A DNA stretch of 9,005 bases from JBBKWG01 sp037968835 (GTDB taxonomy: Bacteria; Pseudomonadota; Alphaproteobacteria; Rhodobacterales; Rhodobacteraceae), in the NCBI GenBank assembly GCA_037968835.1, contig JBBKWG010000067.1:1-9005 (forward strand), read 5' to 3'. The position numbers and the translations under genes were made by a program. This document shows, in pieces, positions 1 through 7,122 of the stretch. The notes below the pieces were generated by a model, which saw nothing but the letters and a program-made list of their open reading frames with translations, was not told the DNA's origin and searched no databases. Position 1 is the stretch's first letter; the number at the start of each line of letters is the position of its first letter.

Positions 1-1413
1 CCGGTTGCCGAGCCATCGCCCCAGATTGAAGTTGTGCCGTCGGAGCAGCCCGCAACAGAACCGAACATGCCCGCTGAGCCTGATACGGCGGTGCTACTGG
101 CACCCCAAAGCGACGTCACGGCCGCCGATCCGCCGGGTGACACAGCGAGCGACGAGCCAGTGGCGAACGTCACATCGGATGGTGCTCCGACCGGTGAAGT
201 CACGCCTGACGAAACCGCAGCCGAAACCGCAGCCGAAACCGGCAAAACTGTGCAAATGTCGTCGCCCGAGACTACGCCGCCCGAAACCGACGATCCAACC
301 GAAACCGCTTCGGCGGCCGAGCCGACCGAAAGTCAGCCGGCCACATCCGCGAATTCAGCCGTTTGGGACATCGTTCGCGTTGAACCCGACGGATCGACCG
401 TGATCGCAGGTCGTGCGACCCCCGGCGCACTTGTCAGCATCACGATGGATGAGACCGAGGTAGGGAACTCTGACGTTGACGCATCTGGCGGCTTCGTCGC
501 CTTGCTGTCGCTTGGGGCCTCGGAATTGCCGCGCGTTCTGGCCCTGACTGAAATCCTGCCGGACGGATCAAGGCTTGAAGCCGATGCGTCGGTCATTCTT
601 GCCCCAAGTCCAAAGGTAATGGTCGCGCAGGCCGAGACACCTGCAATTGCCGATCCTGCCTCCGGCGAAGCTTTGCAGGATGCCCCGGCACCTTCGTCTG
701 AAAGCGCGGCAGTCGAGGCAGATAACCCAGCCGCCCCAACGCCGACCGCCGACGCGCCATCCATCACACCGAACGAAACCGCCGATGTTGACCAACCCGC
801 AGGCGACATCATTGCCGCGCCGCAGATCGAAACGCCCGCCATCGTCGGCGTAAAGCCACCCAAACCCACCGCGCCGACTGTCCTTCTTGCCGACGACAGC
901 GGTGTTCGGGTGCTCTCCACGGCGGGCGACCAGCCCGAAGCACTGACCAACGTCTCGATCGACTCCATCAGTTACGACAGCGCCGGCGAAGTCGCGCTTT
1001 CGGGGCGCTCGACGGGGCAAAGCACGGTGCGGGTCTACCTCGACAACGCGCCGCTTTTGGAAGTCATTATCGGCGACGATGGCCAATGGCGCGCCGATTT
1101 GCCCGACATCGACACCGGCACCTATACATTGCGGGTCGATGAACTGAATGAAAGTGGCACTGTGATTTCGCGAGCCGAAACGCCGTTCCGCCGGGAATCC
1201 GTCGAGGCGATACAAGCGCTTGATCTCGATGGAACGACCAATCGCGCGCCGGTCTCGCTTGTGACCGTCCAGCCCGGCAACACGCTTTGGGGCATCGCCC
1301 GTCAGAACTACGGCGAAGGCATTCTGTATGTTCGTGTATTCGATGCGAATACCGACCGGATCCGCAACCCGGATTTGATTTATCCGGGCCAGATATTCAC
1401 CGTTCCCGACTGA
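1..1413 (+). CDS. LysM-domain envelope protein with Ig-like segments, 5' end missing
   Basis: The frame is open from base 1, so the start lies upstream; the GTG at 34 is only an internal in-frame codon. The 470 visible residues end with TGA at 1411-1413. Residues about 1-120 form a Pro/Ala/Thr/Glu-rich, low-complexity acidic linker. Residues about 121-200 (beginning VWDIVRVEPDGSTVIAGRA) and about 317-399 each resemble a small beta-sandwich Ig-like module, with a GxFVALLSL or DGQWRADLP strand. A second low-complexity linker separates them. Residues about 421-468 are a LysM domain: VxPGNTLWGIARxNYG, then a loop and NPDLIYPGQIFTVPD. LysM binds the glycan of peptidoglycan, so the protein probably sits in the periplasm or at the wall. 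No signal peptide can be checked because the N terminus is missing. Its enzymatic role, if any, is unknown; I see no catalytic domain. The family is common in Rhodobacterales as an uncharacterised LysM protein. Confidence 0.85.
   Translation, partial: PVAEPSPQIEVVPSEQPATEPNMPAEPDTAVLLAPQSDVTAADPPGDTASDEPVANVTSDGAPTGEVTPDETAAETAAETGKTVQMSSPETTPPETDDPTETASAAEPTESQPATSANSAVWDIVRVEPDGSTVIAGRATPGALVSITMDETEVGNSDVDASGGFVALLSLGASELPRVLALTEILPDGSRLEADASVILAPSPKVMVAQAETPAIADPASGEALQDAPAPSSESAAVEADNPAAPTPTADAPSITPNETADVDQPAGDIIAAPQIETPAIVGVKPPKPTAPTVLLADDSGVRVLSTAGDQPEALTNVSIDSISYDSAGEVALSGRSTGQSTVRVYLDNAPLLEVIIGDDGQWRADLPDIDTGTYTLRVDELNESGTVISRAETPFRRESVEAIQALDLDGTTNRAPVSLVTVQPGNTLWGIARQNYGEGILYVRVFDANTDRIRNPDLIYPGQIFTVPD
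211..241 (+). repeat. 12-bp in-frame tandem repeat in the LysM protein linker
   Basis: The unit GAAACCGCAGCC occurs twice in a row (211-222 and 223-234) and is followed by a partial third copy (235-241). It encodes ETAA-ETAA-ET in the acidic linker. Because the unit is a multiple of three, gain or loss of copies would keep the frame and only change linker length. Confidence 0.85.
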
Positions 1414-1418
1414 CGAGT

Positions 1419-1436
1419 CTGGTCATGCATGACCAG
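1419..1436. promoter_or_regulatory. Perfect 18-bp palindrome, candidate operator
   Basis: CTGGTCATGCATGACCAG reads identically on both strands. It begins six bases after the LysM gene stop, and its centre lies about 45 bp before the ATG of the ABC exporter. One base later comes a second inverted repeat, AACCT-T-AGGTT (1438-1448). As RNA the palindrome could fold into a 7-bp stem with a TGCA loop, but no T-run follows, so an intrinsic terminator is less likely than a protein-binding site. The regulator is unknown and no clear -35/-10 pair was found nearby. Confidence 0.4.
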
Positions 1437-1460
1437 CAACCTTAGGTTAGACCCTCGGGC

Positions 1461-1466
1461 AAGGGA
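1461..1466 (+). promoter_or_regulatory. Ribosome binding site of the Atm1-type exporter
   Basis: AAGGGA lies six bases before the ATG at 1473 and supports that start. A weak upstream CCCT (1452-1455) could pair with AGGG (1462-1465) and partly cover the site; this is only a possibility. Confidence 0.6.
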
Positions 1467-1472
1467 CCAGTC

Positions 1473-3332
1473 ATGAGCGATACGACAATCGAAGAAAACG
1501 AACGCCGCAGTGGCTGGCGCACGATCCGGAAGGTGACGCCTTACCTGTGGCCGGACGATCAGCCTTGGGTGAAGCATCGCGTCATCTGGGCCATGGTGGC
1601 GCTTGTCGTCTCCAAGCTGGTGTCGGTTGGCACGCCATTTATTTACAAGGCTGCCGTCGATTTTCTGGGCGGAGACGGGATCGACGAAGCGTGGATGCTT
1701 GGTCTCGGCGCCATCGGCCTGACGATCGCTTACGGTGTCGCGCGGCTGTTGAACGTCGGTTTCCAGCAATTACGTGACGCGATCTTTGCCGCAGTCGGAC
1801 AGCGCGCATTGCGACAGCTTGCGCTTGAGACATTCACCCACATTCACCGCCTGTCGCTGCGTTATCACATCACGCGAAAAACCGGCGGCCTCAGCAGGAT
1901 CATCGAGCGCGGTGTCAAAGGCGTCGATTTCCTGTTGCGGTTCATGCTGTTTTCAATCGGACCGCTGATCCTCGAACTTCTGATGATCGGCGTCATTCTC
2001 GCCGTGGTTTTCGACATCTGGTATCTGGTGGTCGTTTTCGTGACCATCGCGATTTACATCTGGTTCACGTTCGCAGTGACCGAATGGCGCGTGAAAATCC
2101 GCCGCGAGATGAACGATCAGGACACCGACGCCAATCAGAAAGCCATCGACAGCCTGCTCAACTTCGAGACGGTGAAGTATTTCGGCGCCGAGGAGCGGGA
2201 AGCCAATCGTTATGACGGCGCGATGGAACGCTATGTCGCCGCCGCGCTCAAGACCTCGTATTCGCTGGCATTCCTGAACTTCGGACAAGCATTCCTGATC
2301 ACCGCCGGGCTGGTGATCGTCATGGTGATGGCGGCATTTGGCGTCCAGAACGGCAACCTGACGGTCGGCGATTTCGTCATGGTCAACGCCTACATGATCC
2401 AGATCACCATGCCGCTGAATTTCCTTGGCACTGTCTATCGTGAAATCCGCCAATCGCTTGTCGATATGGGCCAGATGTTTGATCTTCTCGATCAGCCCGC
2501 CGAGGTCAGCGACAAGCCGGGTGCTCAACCCCTGAAGGTAAGCGGTGGCGAGATCGAATTCGATGATGTTGTTTTCGGCTATGATATCGAAAGACCGATC
2601 CTCAAAGGCGTGTCGCTGAAAGTCCCCGCCGGCCAGACAGTCGCGATCGTCGGTCCTTCCGGGTCCGGAAAATCGACCATCGGGCGACTTCTGTTTCGGT
2701 TCTACGATGTCGGCCACGGCAGCCTGAAGATCGACGGGCAGGACGTGCGAGACGTGACGCAGGAAAGCCTCCACCAATCCATCGGCGTGGTTCCCCAGGA
2801 CACCGTGCTTTTCAACGACACGATCTATTACAACATTGCCTATGGTCGACCGGATGCCAGCCGGGACGAGGTGATCGGCGCGGCCAGATCGGCGAAAATT
2901 CACGACTTTATATCAAGCCTCCACGAGGGCTATCAAACGCCCGTCGGCGAACGCGGACTGAAACTTTCAGGCGGCGAAAAGCAGCGGGTCGGCATCGCCC
3001 GCACGCTTCTGAAGAACCCGCCGATCCTGTTGCTGGACGAGGCGACAAGCGCGCTGGACACCGAAACCGAGGTCGAGATTCAGGATGAACTGAAAGCTAT
3101 GGGCAAGGGCCGCACGGTCATCACCATCGCGCACCGCTTGTCGACCATTGCCGACGCCGACAGGATTGTCGTTCTAGAGAACGGCGTCATTGTCGAGGAG
3201 GGAACACACGACGCACTTTTGTCAAGAAACGGGCGGTATTGGAGCCTCTGGCAACGCCAGGCGTCCGGCGAAGACGACGACCAGCCAAGCATTCGCAGGG
3301 TTCCCATCGATCTGGCTGCGGGCAAGGCGTAA
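1473..3332 (+). CDS. atm1: Atm1/ABCB7-type ABC exporter (fused permease and ATPase)
   Basis: This 619-residue half-transporter would act as a homodimer in the inner membrane. Six hydrophobic helices lie at about 37-62, 72-100, 152-178, 180-203, 264-290 and 298-322. The nucleotide-binding domain has Walker A GPSGSGKST (394-402), Q-loop Q442, signature LSGGE (498-502), Walker B ending in D522-E523 and H-loop H554, so ATP hydrolysis should be intact. ETVKYFGAE (232-240) is a hallmark of the Atm1 branch. R206, R210, N269, Q272 and R323 fall at the numbered positions I recall as glutathione-contacting in Novosphingobium Atm1. Known relatives export glutathione-based compounds, linked to Fe-S cluster supply in mitochondria and to heavy-metal tolerance in bacteria. 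The substrate here is inferred, not shown. The ATG start has an AAGGGA ribosome site. The gene appears to stand alone, with a 250-bp gap after it. Confidence 0.93.
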   Translation: MSDTTIEENERRSGWRTIRKVTPYLWPDDQPWVKHRVIWAMVALVVSKLVSVGTPFIYKAAVDFLGGDGIDEAWMLGLGAIGLTIAYGVARLLNVGFQQLRDAIFAAVGQRALRQLALETFTHIHRLSLRYHITRKTGGLSRIIERGVKGVDFLLRFMLFSIGPLILELLMIGVILAVVFDIWYLVVVFVTIAIYIWFTFAVTEWRVKIRREMNDQDTDANQKAIDSLLNFETVKYFGAEEREANRYDGAMERYVAAALKTSYSLAFLNFGQAFLITAGLVIVMVMAAFGVQNGNLTVGDFVMVNAYMIQITMPLNFLGTVYREIRQSLVDMGQMFDLLDQPAEVSDKPGAQPLKVSGGEIEFDDVVFGYDIERPILKGVSLKVPAGQTVAIVGPSGSGKSTIGRLLFRFYDVGHGSLKIDGQDVRDVTQESLHQSIGVVPQDTVLFNDTIYYNIAYGRPDASRDEVIGAARSAKIHDFISSLHEGYQTPVGERGLKLSGGEKQRVGIARTLLKNPPILLLDEATSALDTETEVEIQDELKAMGKGRTVITIAHRLSTIADADRIVVLENGVIVEEGTHDALLSRNGRYWSLWQRQASGEDDDQPSIRRVPIDLAAGKA

Positions 3333-3487
3333 ACTGAACGCCCCACCTTATTTCGCCATCGAACAGTAGGCCCCGGCCCAAAAACCAGACCCGCAGCGCC
3401 AACATCGATGGCGTGAACACAAGCGCTGCATCGTCGCGATCCCAAGCCCGAACACCACCACGGTAAAATTTCGGCTTCTGTATTGAC

Positions 3488-3533
3488 GATTGCAAATGGG
3501 CAAGCGGTGCAGACCGCTTTGCAATCCTATTGC
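3488..3533. repeat. Nested inverted repeat with alternative pairings in the leader region
   Basis: GATTGCAAA (3488-3496) is perfectly complementary to TTTGCAATC (3518-3526). Between them AAGCGGT (3502-3508) pairs with ACCGCTT (3513-3519) around a GCAG loop. Together they can form one long stem with a 7-base bulge on the 5' side. A third element, ATTGC (3529-3533), can pair with GCAAT (3521-3525) instead, so two mutually exclusive folds are possible. It sits 50-95 bases before the start of the YfgM-like gene. The role is unknown: leader RNA, operator or small RNA are all open. Confidence 0.55.
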
Positions 3534-3567
3534 GCAGGGGATAAGACATCGCGCGAAGCAGGTATTT

Positions 3568-3572
3568 AGGGA
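3568..3572 (+). promoter_or_regulatory. Ribosome binding site fixing the GTG start of the YfgM-like gene
   Basis: AGGGA lies ten bases before the GTG at 3583. It favours this start over the in-frame TTG at 3490, which sits inside the nested inverted repeat and would add 31 residues with no family character. Confidence 0.5.
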
Positions 3573-3582
3573 TTACACAGGC

Positions 3583-4242
3583 GTGTCCAATCAGGATTCC
3601 TTTATTGACGAAGTGACCGAAGAGGTCCGTCGCGACAAGTTGTTCGCACTCATGCGCCGCTACGGCTGGATCGCCATCACTTTGGTGGTCGTTCTTGTCG
3701 GTGGTGCCGCATTCAACGAATTTCGCAAGTCGCAAATCCGTGCTGAAGCCGAGGCAACCGGCGACGCCATTCTTGCCGCACTCGCCGCAGAAGACCCGGA
3801 CGCGCGCGCAACCGCGATTGCAGCGCTTCCTCCGGGTGACAACGCGGGGCGCACGGCGCTCCTCGCCCTATTGTCGGCCGCAGCGCAGGAACAGGCCGGG
3901 GATCGCGCAGCGGCAACGAAAACGCTTGAGGATCTTGCCGCGAACACCGCCGTTCCAGCGAGCTATCGCGACTTGGCAACGCTCAAGGCGATGATACTCG
4001 GGGCCGACCAGATTGCACCGGAAGAGCGCATCGCGCGCTTGAACGGACTTGCCCTTTCGGGCGGGCCATACCGTCTGATGGCCATGGAACAGGTCGCACT
4101 GGCACAGATCGAAACCGGTGAAACCGACGCCGCAATATCGACACTCCGCGATATTCTCGCCGATGCGCAGGTCTCTCAGGACTTGCGCCGTCGCGCATCG
4201 CAGTTGATTGTAGCACTCGGAGGCACTCTGACGGCGGCTTAG
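3583..4242 (+). CDS. YfgM-like membrane-anchored TPR protein
   Basis: From the GTG at 3583 the product has 219 residues. A short cytoplasmic N-terminus (SNQDSFIDEVTEEVRRDKLF) leads into one membrane helix at about 29-44 (WIAITLVVVLVGGAAF). An Ala-rich, wholly helical periplasmic domain follows, consistent with degenerate tetratricopeptide repeats of the YfgM type (TPR_21-like). In E. coli, YfgM is an inner-membrane protein linked to the Sec translocon and periplasmic chaperones. Here the match rests on topology, size (E. coli YfgM is about 206 residues) and position immediately before bamB and der. It lies 34 bp upstream of bamB on the same strand, so co-transcription is likely. An N-terminal SFIDEVTEEVRRD with a following Tyr-Gly-Trp is usual in Rhodobacterales homologues. 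The exact repeat count could not be judged by eye. Confidence 0.85.
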   Translation: MSNQDSFIDEVTEEVRRDKLFALMRRYGWIAITLVVVLVGGAAFNEFRKSQIRAEAEATGDAILAALAAEDPDARATAIAALPPGDNAGRTALLALLSAAAQEQAGDRAAATKTLEDLAANTAVPASYRDLATLKAMILGADQIAPEERIARLNGLALSGGPYRLMAMEQVALAQIETGETDAAISTLRDILADAQVSQDLRRRASQLIVALGGTLTAA

Positions 4243-4262
4243 GCGTCAGGCTGGCAGGGAAT

Positions 4263-4268
4263 AAGGGG
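4263..4268 (+). promoter_or_regulatory. Ribosome binding site supporting the TTG start of bamB
   Basis: AAGGGG lies eight bases before the TTG at 4277. That start yields a complete lipoprotein signal; the next in-frame ATG, at codon 9, would remove its positively charged head. Confidence 0.65.
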
Positions 4269-4276
4269 CTGAGAGC

Positions 4277-5614
4277 TTGAAACGCTTTGCAAAATCCGTG
4301 ATGGGCGCGGGCGCTGTCCTGGCTCTTTTGACCGCTTGCGGCGAGCGGGAAGTGATCCTCTCGGGCGAACGCCTGGATCTGCGTGCACCACTTGATGCGC
4401 CGCTCGATGGCACCGACACCCTCGCGGAAGCCAGTGTCAATCAGTCGCGTCCGGTCGCGCTGCCGCCCGCTGTCACGAACGCAAACTGGACGCACAGAAA
4501 CGGCAACCCCCAACACCGGCTGGCGCATCCGGCTCTCGGTCGCAATCTCGCGCCGCTGTGGTCCGCGCCGATCGGTCAGGGCAATGGGCGCAAACACCGC
4601 ATCACTGCCGATCCTGTCGTTGCCGACGGCCGCATCTTCACGCTCGACAGTCGCGCGAAACTGACGGCCCATTCGACATCAGGTGCCGCACTCTGGACCC
4701 GTGATCTCACCCCGCCAGCAGATCGCCCCGACGACGCATCGGGCGGCGGCATCGCAGTCGATGGCGGCGTTGTCTACGTGACGACGGGTTTCGGCACGCT
4801 CAGCGCGCTCAACGCAGCGACGGGCGACCAAATCTGGGTTCAGGACCTCGACGCCGCAGCGACCGGCGCTCCGACAGCCGAAGGCGGCGTTGTCTATGTC
4901 GTGACCCGCAACTCGGTCGGATGGGCGATCGACGCGCGAAACGGACGCATTCTGTGGCAAGTCCTTGGCGCGCCCTCCGACAGTGGCATCGCCGGTGGAC
5001 CGGCACCTGCGCTCAGTAGCCAACTTGCCGTTTTTCCGTTCGCCTCGGGCCAGATGGTTGCCGCCGTCAAGGGACCCGGCACCCAGATTTGGGCCGCAAG
5101 CGTCGGTGGCAAGCGTCTGGGACGCGCGTTTTCGCGTATTTCCGATCTGACGGGCGATCCCGTTGTCGCAGGTGAAACTATCTATGCCGGCAACCATTCC
5201 GGTCGCGCCGCAGCTTTCAACGCAACAACGGGTCAGTTGATCTGGAGCGCCGACGAAGGCACGCTTGGCCCTGTCTGGCTGGCCGGAAATGCGCTGTTCC
5301 TGATCTCCGACGTAAACCGCCTCGTTCGGCTCGACGCCGCGACCGGCGAAACCGTCTGGGCCGTCGATCTGCCGTTCTTTACTCGCAACCGTATTAGCCG
5401 CCGTAAAGCCACCTACGCGCATTATGGCCCCATCCTTGCCGGTGGCAGGCTTCTGGTGGCGTCCGACGACGGCCTGCTGCGCCAGTTCGACCCGACAGTC
5501 GGCGCGCTGATCGCATCACTGCCCTTGCCGGGAGGTGCCGCAAGCAATCCGGTCGTTGCGGGCGGTACACTATACCTCGTCACGGAAAACGGTCAGCTTC
5601 ACGCTTTCCGCTGA
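4277..5614 (+). CDS. bamB: BamB, outer-membrane protein assembly lipoprotein (beta-propeller)
   Basis: The 445-residue product begins with a lipoprotein signal: MKRFAKS, a hydrophobic stretch, then lipobox LTAC with Cys21 as the predicted lipidated residue. After a linker of about 60 residues comes a PQQ-like beta-propeller. Repeated blade-end Gly/Thr-Gly-x-x-(Leu/Ile/Val)-Trp strands are visible, with Trp at about 140, 187, 227, 272, 323 and 361, alternating with DPVVADG- or NPVVAGG-like strands. No catalytic residues are expected. BamB is the scaffold lipoprotein of the BAM complex on the periplasmic face of the outer membrane, where it helps BamA insert beta-barrel proteins. A PQQ enzyme is unlikely, because the protein is short, lipidated and lies between a YfgM-like gene and der, the conserved BamB setting. 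At 445 residues it is longer than E. coli BamB (about 390), with the extra length mainly in the N-terminal linker. Confidence 0.92.
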   Translation: MKRFAKSVMGAGAVLALLTACGEREVILSGERLDLRAPLDAPLDGTDTLAEASVNQSRPVALPPAVTNANWTHRNGNPQHRLAHPALGRNLAPLWSAPIGQGNGRKHRITADPVVADGRIFTLDSRAKLTAHSTSGAALWTRDLTPPADRPDDASGGGIAVDGGVVYVTTGFGTLSALNAATGDQIWVQDLDAAATGAPTAEGGVVYVVTRNSVGWAIDARNGRILWQVLGAPSDSGIAGGPAPALSSQLAVFPFASGQMVAAVKGPGTQIWAASVGGKRLGRAFSRISDLTGDPVVAGETIYAGNHSGRAAAFNATTGQLIWSADEGTLGPVWLAGNALFLISDVNRLVRLDAATGETVWAVDLPFFTRNRISRRKATYAHYGPILAGGRLLVASDDGLLRQFDPTVGALIASLPLPGGAASNPVVAGGTLYLVTENGQLHAFR

Positions 5615-5651
5615 CGCACGAAGCGTGTAAGGACACGGGCCTGATCCAACC

Positions 5652-5656
5652 GGAGG
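5652..5656 (+). promoter_or_regulatory. Ribosome binding site of der
   Basis: GGAGG lies eight bases before the GTG at 5665, the strongest ribosome site in the window. It fixes the GTG start, which gives the usual immediate N-terminal SFTLALVGRPNVGKS. Confidence 0.75.
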
Positions 5657-5664
5657 CGGCTCTT

Positions 5665-7122
5665 GTGAGCTTTACCCTTGCCCTTGTGGGGCGGCCGAAT
5701 GTCGGCAAGTCCACGCTGTTCAACCGACTTGTCGGCAAACGACTGGCGCTTGTCGATGATCAGCCCGGCGTCACCCGCGACCTGCGCGAGGGTCCCGCAA
5801 GGCTTGGGGAATTGACCTTCACTGTCATTGACACCGCCGGGCTGGAAGAAACGACCGACGAAAGCCTTCAGGGCCGGATGCGGAGACTGACCGAACGCGC
5901 CGTCGAAATGGCTGACGCTTGCCTCTTCATGATCGACGCCCGCTCCGGCGTTCTGCCTGCCGATGAAGTGTTCGCCGGAATCCTGCGCCGCAAATCCGCC
6001 CACGTGATCCTTGCGGCGAACAAGGCCGAGGGCAGGGCGGGTGAAAGCGGTCTGATCGAAGCCTTCAGTCTTGGTCTCGGCGAACCGATCCGCCTGTCCG
6101 CCGAGCATGGCGAGGGGATGGGAGAGCTTCTGGACGAGTTGCGTCCGCTGGTTGTTGCCAAGGAGGCAATCAGTCGCGACGAAACACCCGAAACCGACGT
6201 TGATATCGCCGAAGATGACATCGACGCGCCGCGTGTCCCCACACGTGAAAAGCCCTTGCAGATCGCAGTTGTCGGCCGTCCGAACGCCGGAAAATCCACA
6301 CTCATCAATCAGATTATCGGCGAGGATCGCTTGCTGACGGGTCCCGAAGCCGGAATTACCCGCGATGCAATTTCGGTTCCGTTCAGTTGGGACGGCGTGC
6401 CGGTGCGCATGTTCGATACCGCCGGAATGCGCAAAAAGGCCCGCGTGCAGGAAAAGCTCGAGAAGCTGTCGGTGGCCGACGGTCTGCGAGCGGTCAAATT
6501 TGCCGAGGTCGTGATTGTCCTTCTGGACGCCGCCATCCCGTTCGAGCAACAGGATCTGAGGATCGCTGACCTTGCCGAACGCGAGGGCCGCGCCGTCGTT
6601 GTTGCCGTGAACAAGTGGGACATCGAAGAGAACAAGCAGGACAAACTCCGTGAACTGAAGGAATCCTTCGATCGGCTGTTACCACAACTTCGCGGCGCGC
6701 CGTTGGTTACGGTTTCCGCCAAGACCGGACGCGGACTGGATCGCCTGCAAGAGGCGGTCATGAAGGCCAACGAGGTCTGGAACCGCCGCATCACGACGGC
6801 GCAACTGAACCGCTGGCTTGCCGGCATGATCGAAGCACACCCGCCGCCAGCACCTGGAGGTCGCCGGATCAAACTCAGATATGCTACGCAGGTGAAAACC
6901 CGTCCGCCCGGGTTCATCGTGATGTGTTCTTATCCCGAAAAGCTCGCTGAAAGCTATAAACGCTACCTTGTCAATGGCTTGCGAGATGACTTTAAGATGC
7001 CTGGAACGCCGATTCGGCTGACATTCCGCGGTCAGTCGGATCAGAATCCTTTCAAGGATCGCAAGAAAACGACACCCTCGCGTTTGCGAAAGCACCTCGG
7101 GAAGCCGTCTCTGAAGGACTAG
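5665..7122 (+). CDS. der: Der (EngA), tandem-domain ribosome-assembly GTPase
   Basis: The product has 485 residues and the full Der layout. G domain 1 has GRPNVGKS (9-16), DTAG (56-59) and NKAE (119-122). An acidic linker spans about 170-195. G domain 2 has GRPNAGKS (204-211), DTAGM (251-255), NKWD (316-319) and SAKTGRG (351-357). A C-terminal KH-like domain (about 375-460) is followed by a basic tail. Der is an essential GTPase that helps mature the 50S subunit. The first G4 motif reads NKxE rather than the classical NKxD; from memory this is normal in alphaproteobacterial Der, so it is not evidence of damage. The length is typical (E. coli Der is 490). The gene follows bamB by 50 bp and probably shares its transcript. 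Its TAG stop overlaps the stop of the convergent downstream gene. Confidence 0.98.
   Translation: MSFTLALVGRPNVGKSTLFNRLVGKRLALVDDQPGVTRDLREGPARLGELTFTVIDTAGLEETTDESLQGRMRRLTERAVEMADACLFMIDARSGVLPADEVFAGILRRKSAHVILAANKAEGRAGESGLIEAFSLGLGEPIRLSAEHGEGMGELLDELRPLVVAKEAISRDETPETDVDIAEDDIDAPRVPTREKPLQIAVVGRPNAGKSTLINQIIGEDRLLTGPEAGITRDAISVPFSWDGVPVRMFDTAGMRKKARVQEKLEKLSVADGLRAVKFAEVVIVLLDAAIPFEQQDLRIADLAEREGRAVVVAVNKWDIEENKQDKLRELKESFDRLLPQLRGAPLVTVSAKTGRGLDRLQEAVMKANEVWNRRITTAQLNRWLAGMIEAHPPPAPGGRRIKLRYATQVKTRPPGFIVMCSYPEKLAESYKRYLVNGLRDDFKMPGTPIRLTFRGQSDQNPFKDRKKTTPSRLRKHLGKPSLKD
7119..7122. other. CTAG shared by two convergent stop codons
   Basis: The der stop is TAG at 7120-7122 and the TspO-like gene stop is TAG on the minus strand at 7121-7119. 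The two genes therefore overlap tail to tail by four bases, leaving no room for a terminator between them. Confidence 0.9.

Larger units (their letters stand above)
3333..3582. other. Intergenic region between the exporter and the yfgM-bamB-der cluster
   Basis: This 250-bp stretch holds no gene that I can support. The first 150 bases are featureless to me. The last 100 bases contain the nested inverted repeat (3488-3533), described separately, and the ribosome site of the next gene. The promoter of the three-gene cluster is probably here. The best pair I see is a weak TTGCAA (3519-3524) with TAAGAC (3542-3547) at 17-bp spacing, which I would not rely on. No convincing terminator follows the exporter. 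Confidence 0.6.

Noticed and set aside
1415..1419. GANTC (CcrM) site touching the 18-bp palindrome, with another at 7847-7851 next to the TspO-like start
   Set aside because: A five-base site with one free position is expected many times in 9 kb, so position alone is not evidence of methylation control.
1953..2903. 316-codon open frame on the minus strand
   Set aside because: It lies wholly inside the ABC exporter, whose plus-strand frame has every ABC motif; the minus-strand product is His/Asp-rich with no domain, as expected for a shadow frame.
3326..3342. Stem GGCGT-AAACTGA-ACGCC at the exporter stop as a terminator
   Set aside because: Only five base pairs, a 7-base loop that includes part of the stop codon, and no T-run directly after it.
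3333..3480. Long minus-strand open frame across the gap as a possible gene remnant
   Set aside because: It runs into the flanking genes in the antisense direction and its residues match no family I know; openness alone is weak evidence in GC-rich DNA.
3488..3560. tRNA-Cys-like look of the stretch with TTGCAA and AAGCGG
   Set aside because: No acceptor stem, no T-arm with GGTTCGA and no proper anticodon stem around the GCA could be formed.
3490..3582. Upstream TTG start adding 31 residues to the YfgM-like protein
   Set aside because: The added residues are basic and Cys-containing with no family likeness, the codon sits inside the nested inverted repeat, and the GTG at 3583 has an AGGGA site and a typical N terminus.
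5599..6549. 316-codon open frame on the minus strand opposite der
   Set aside because: The plus strand encodes an unmistakable Der; the opposite frame has no recognisable motif and no ribosome site.
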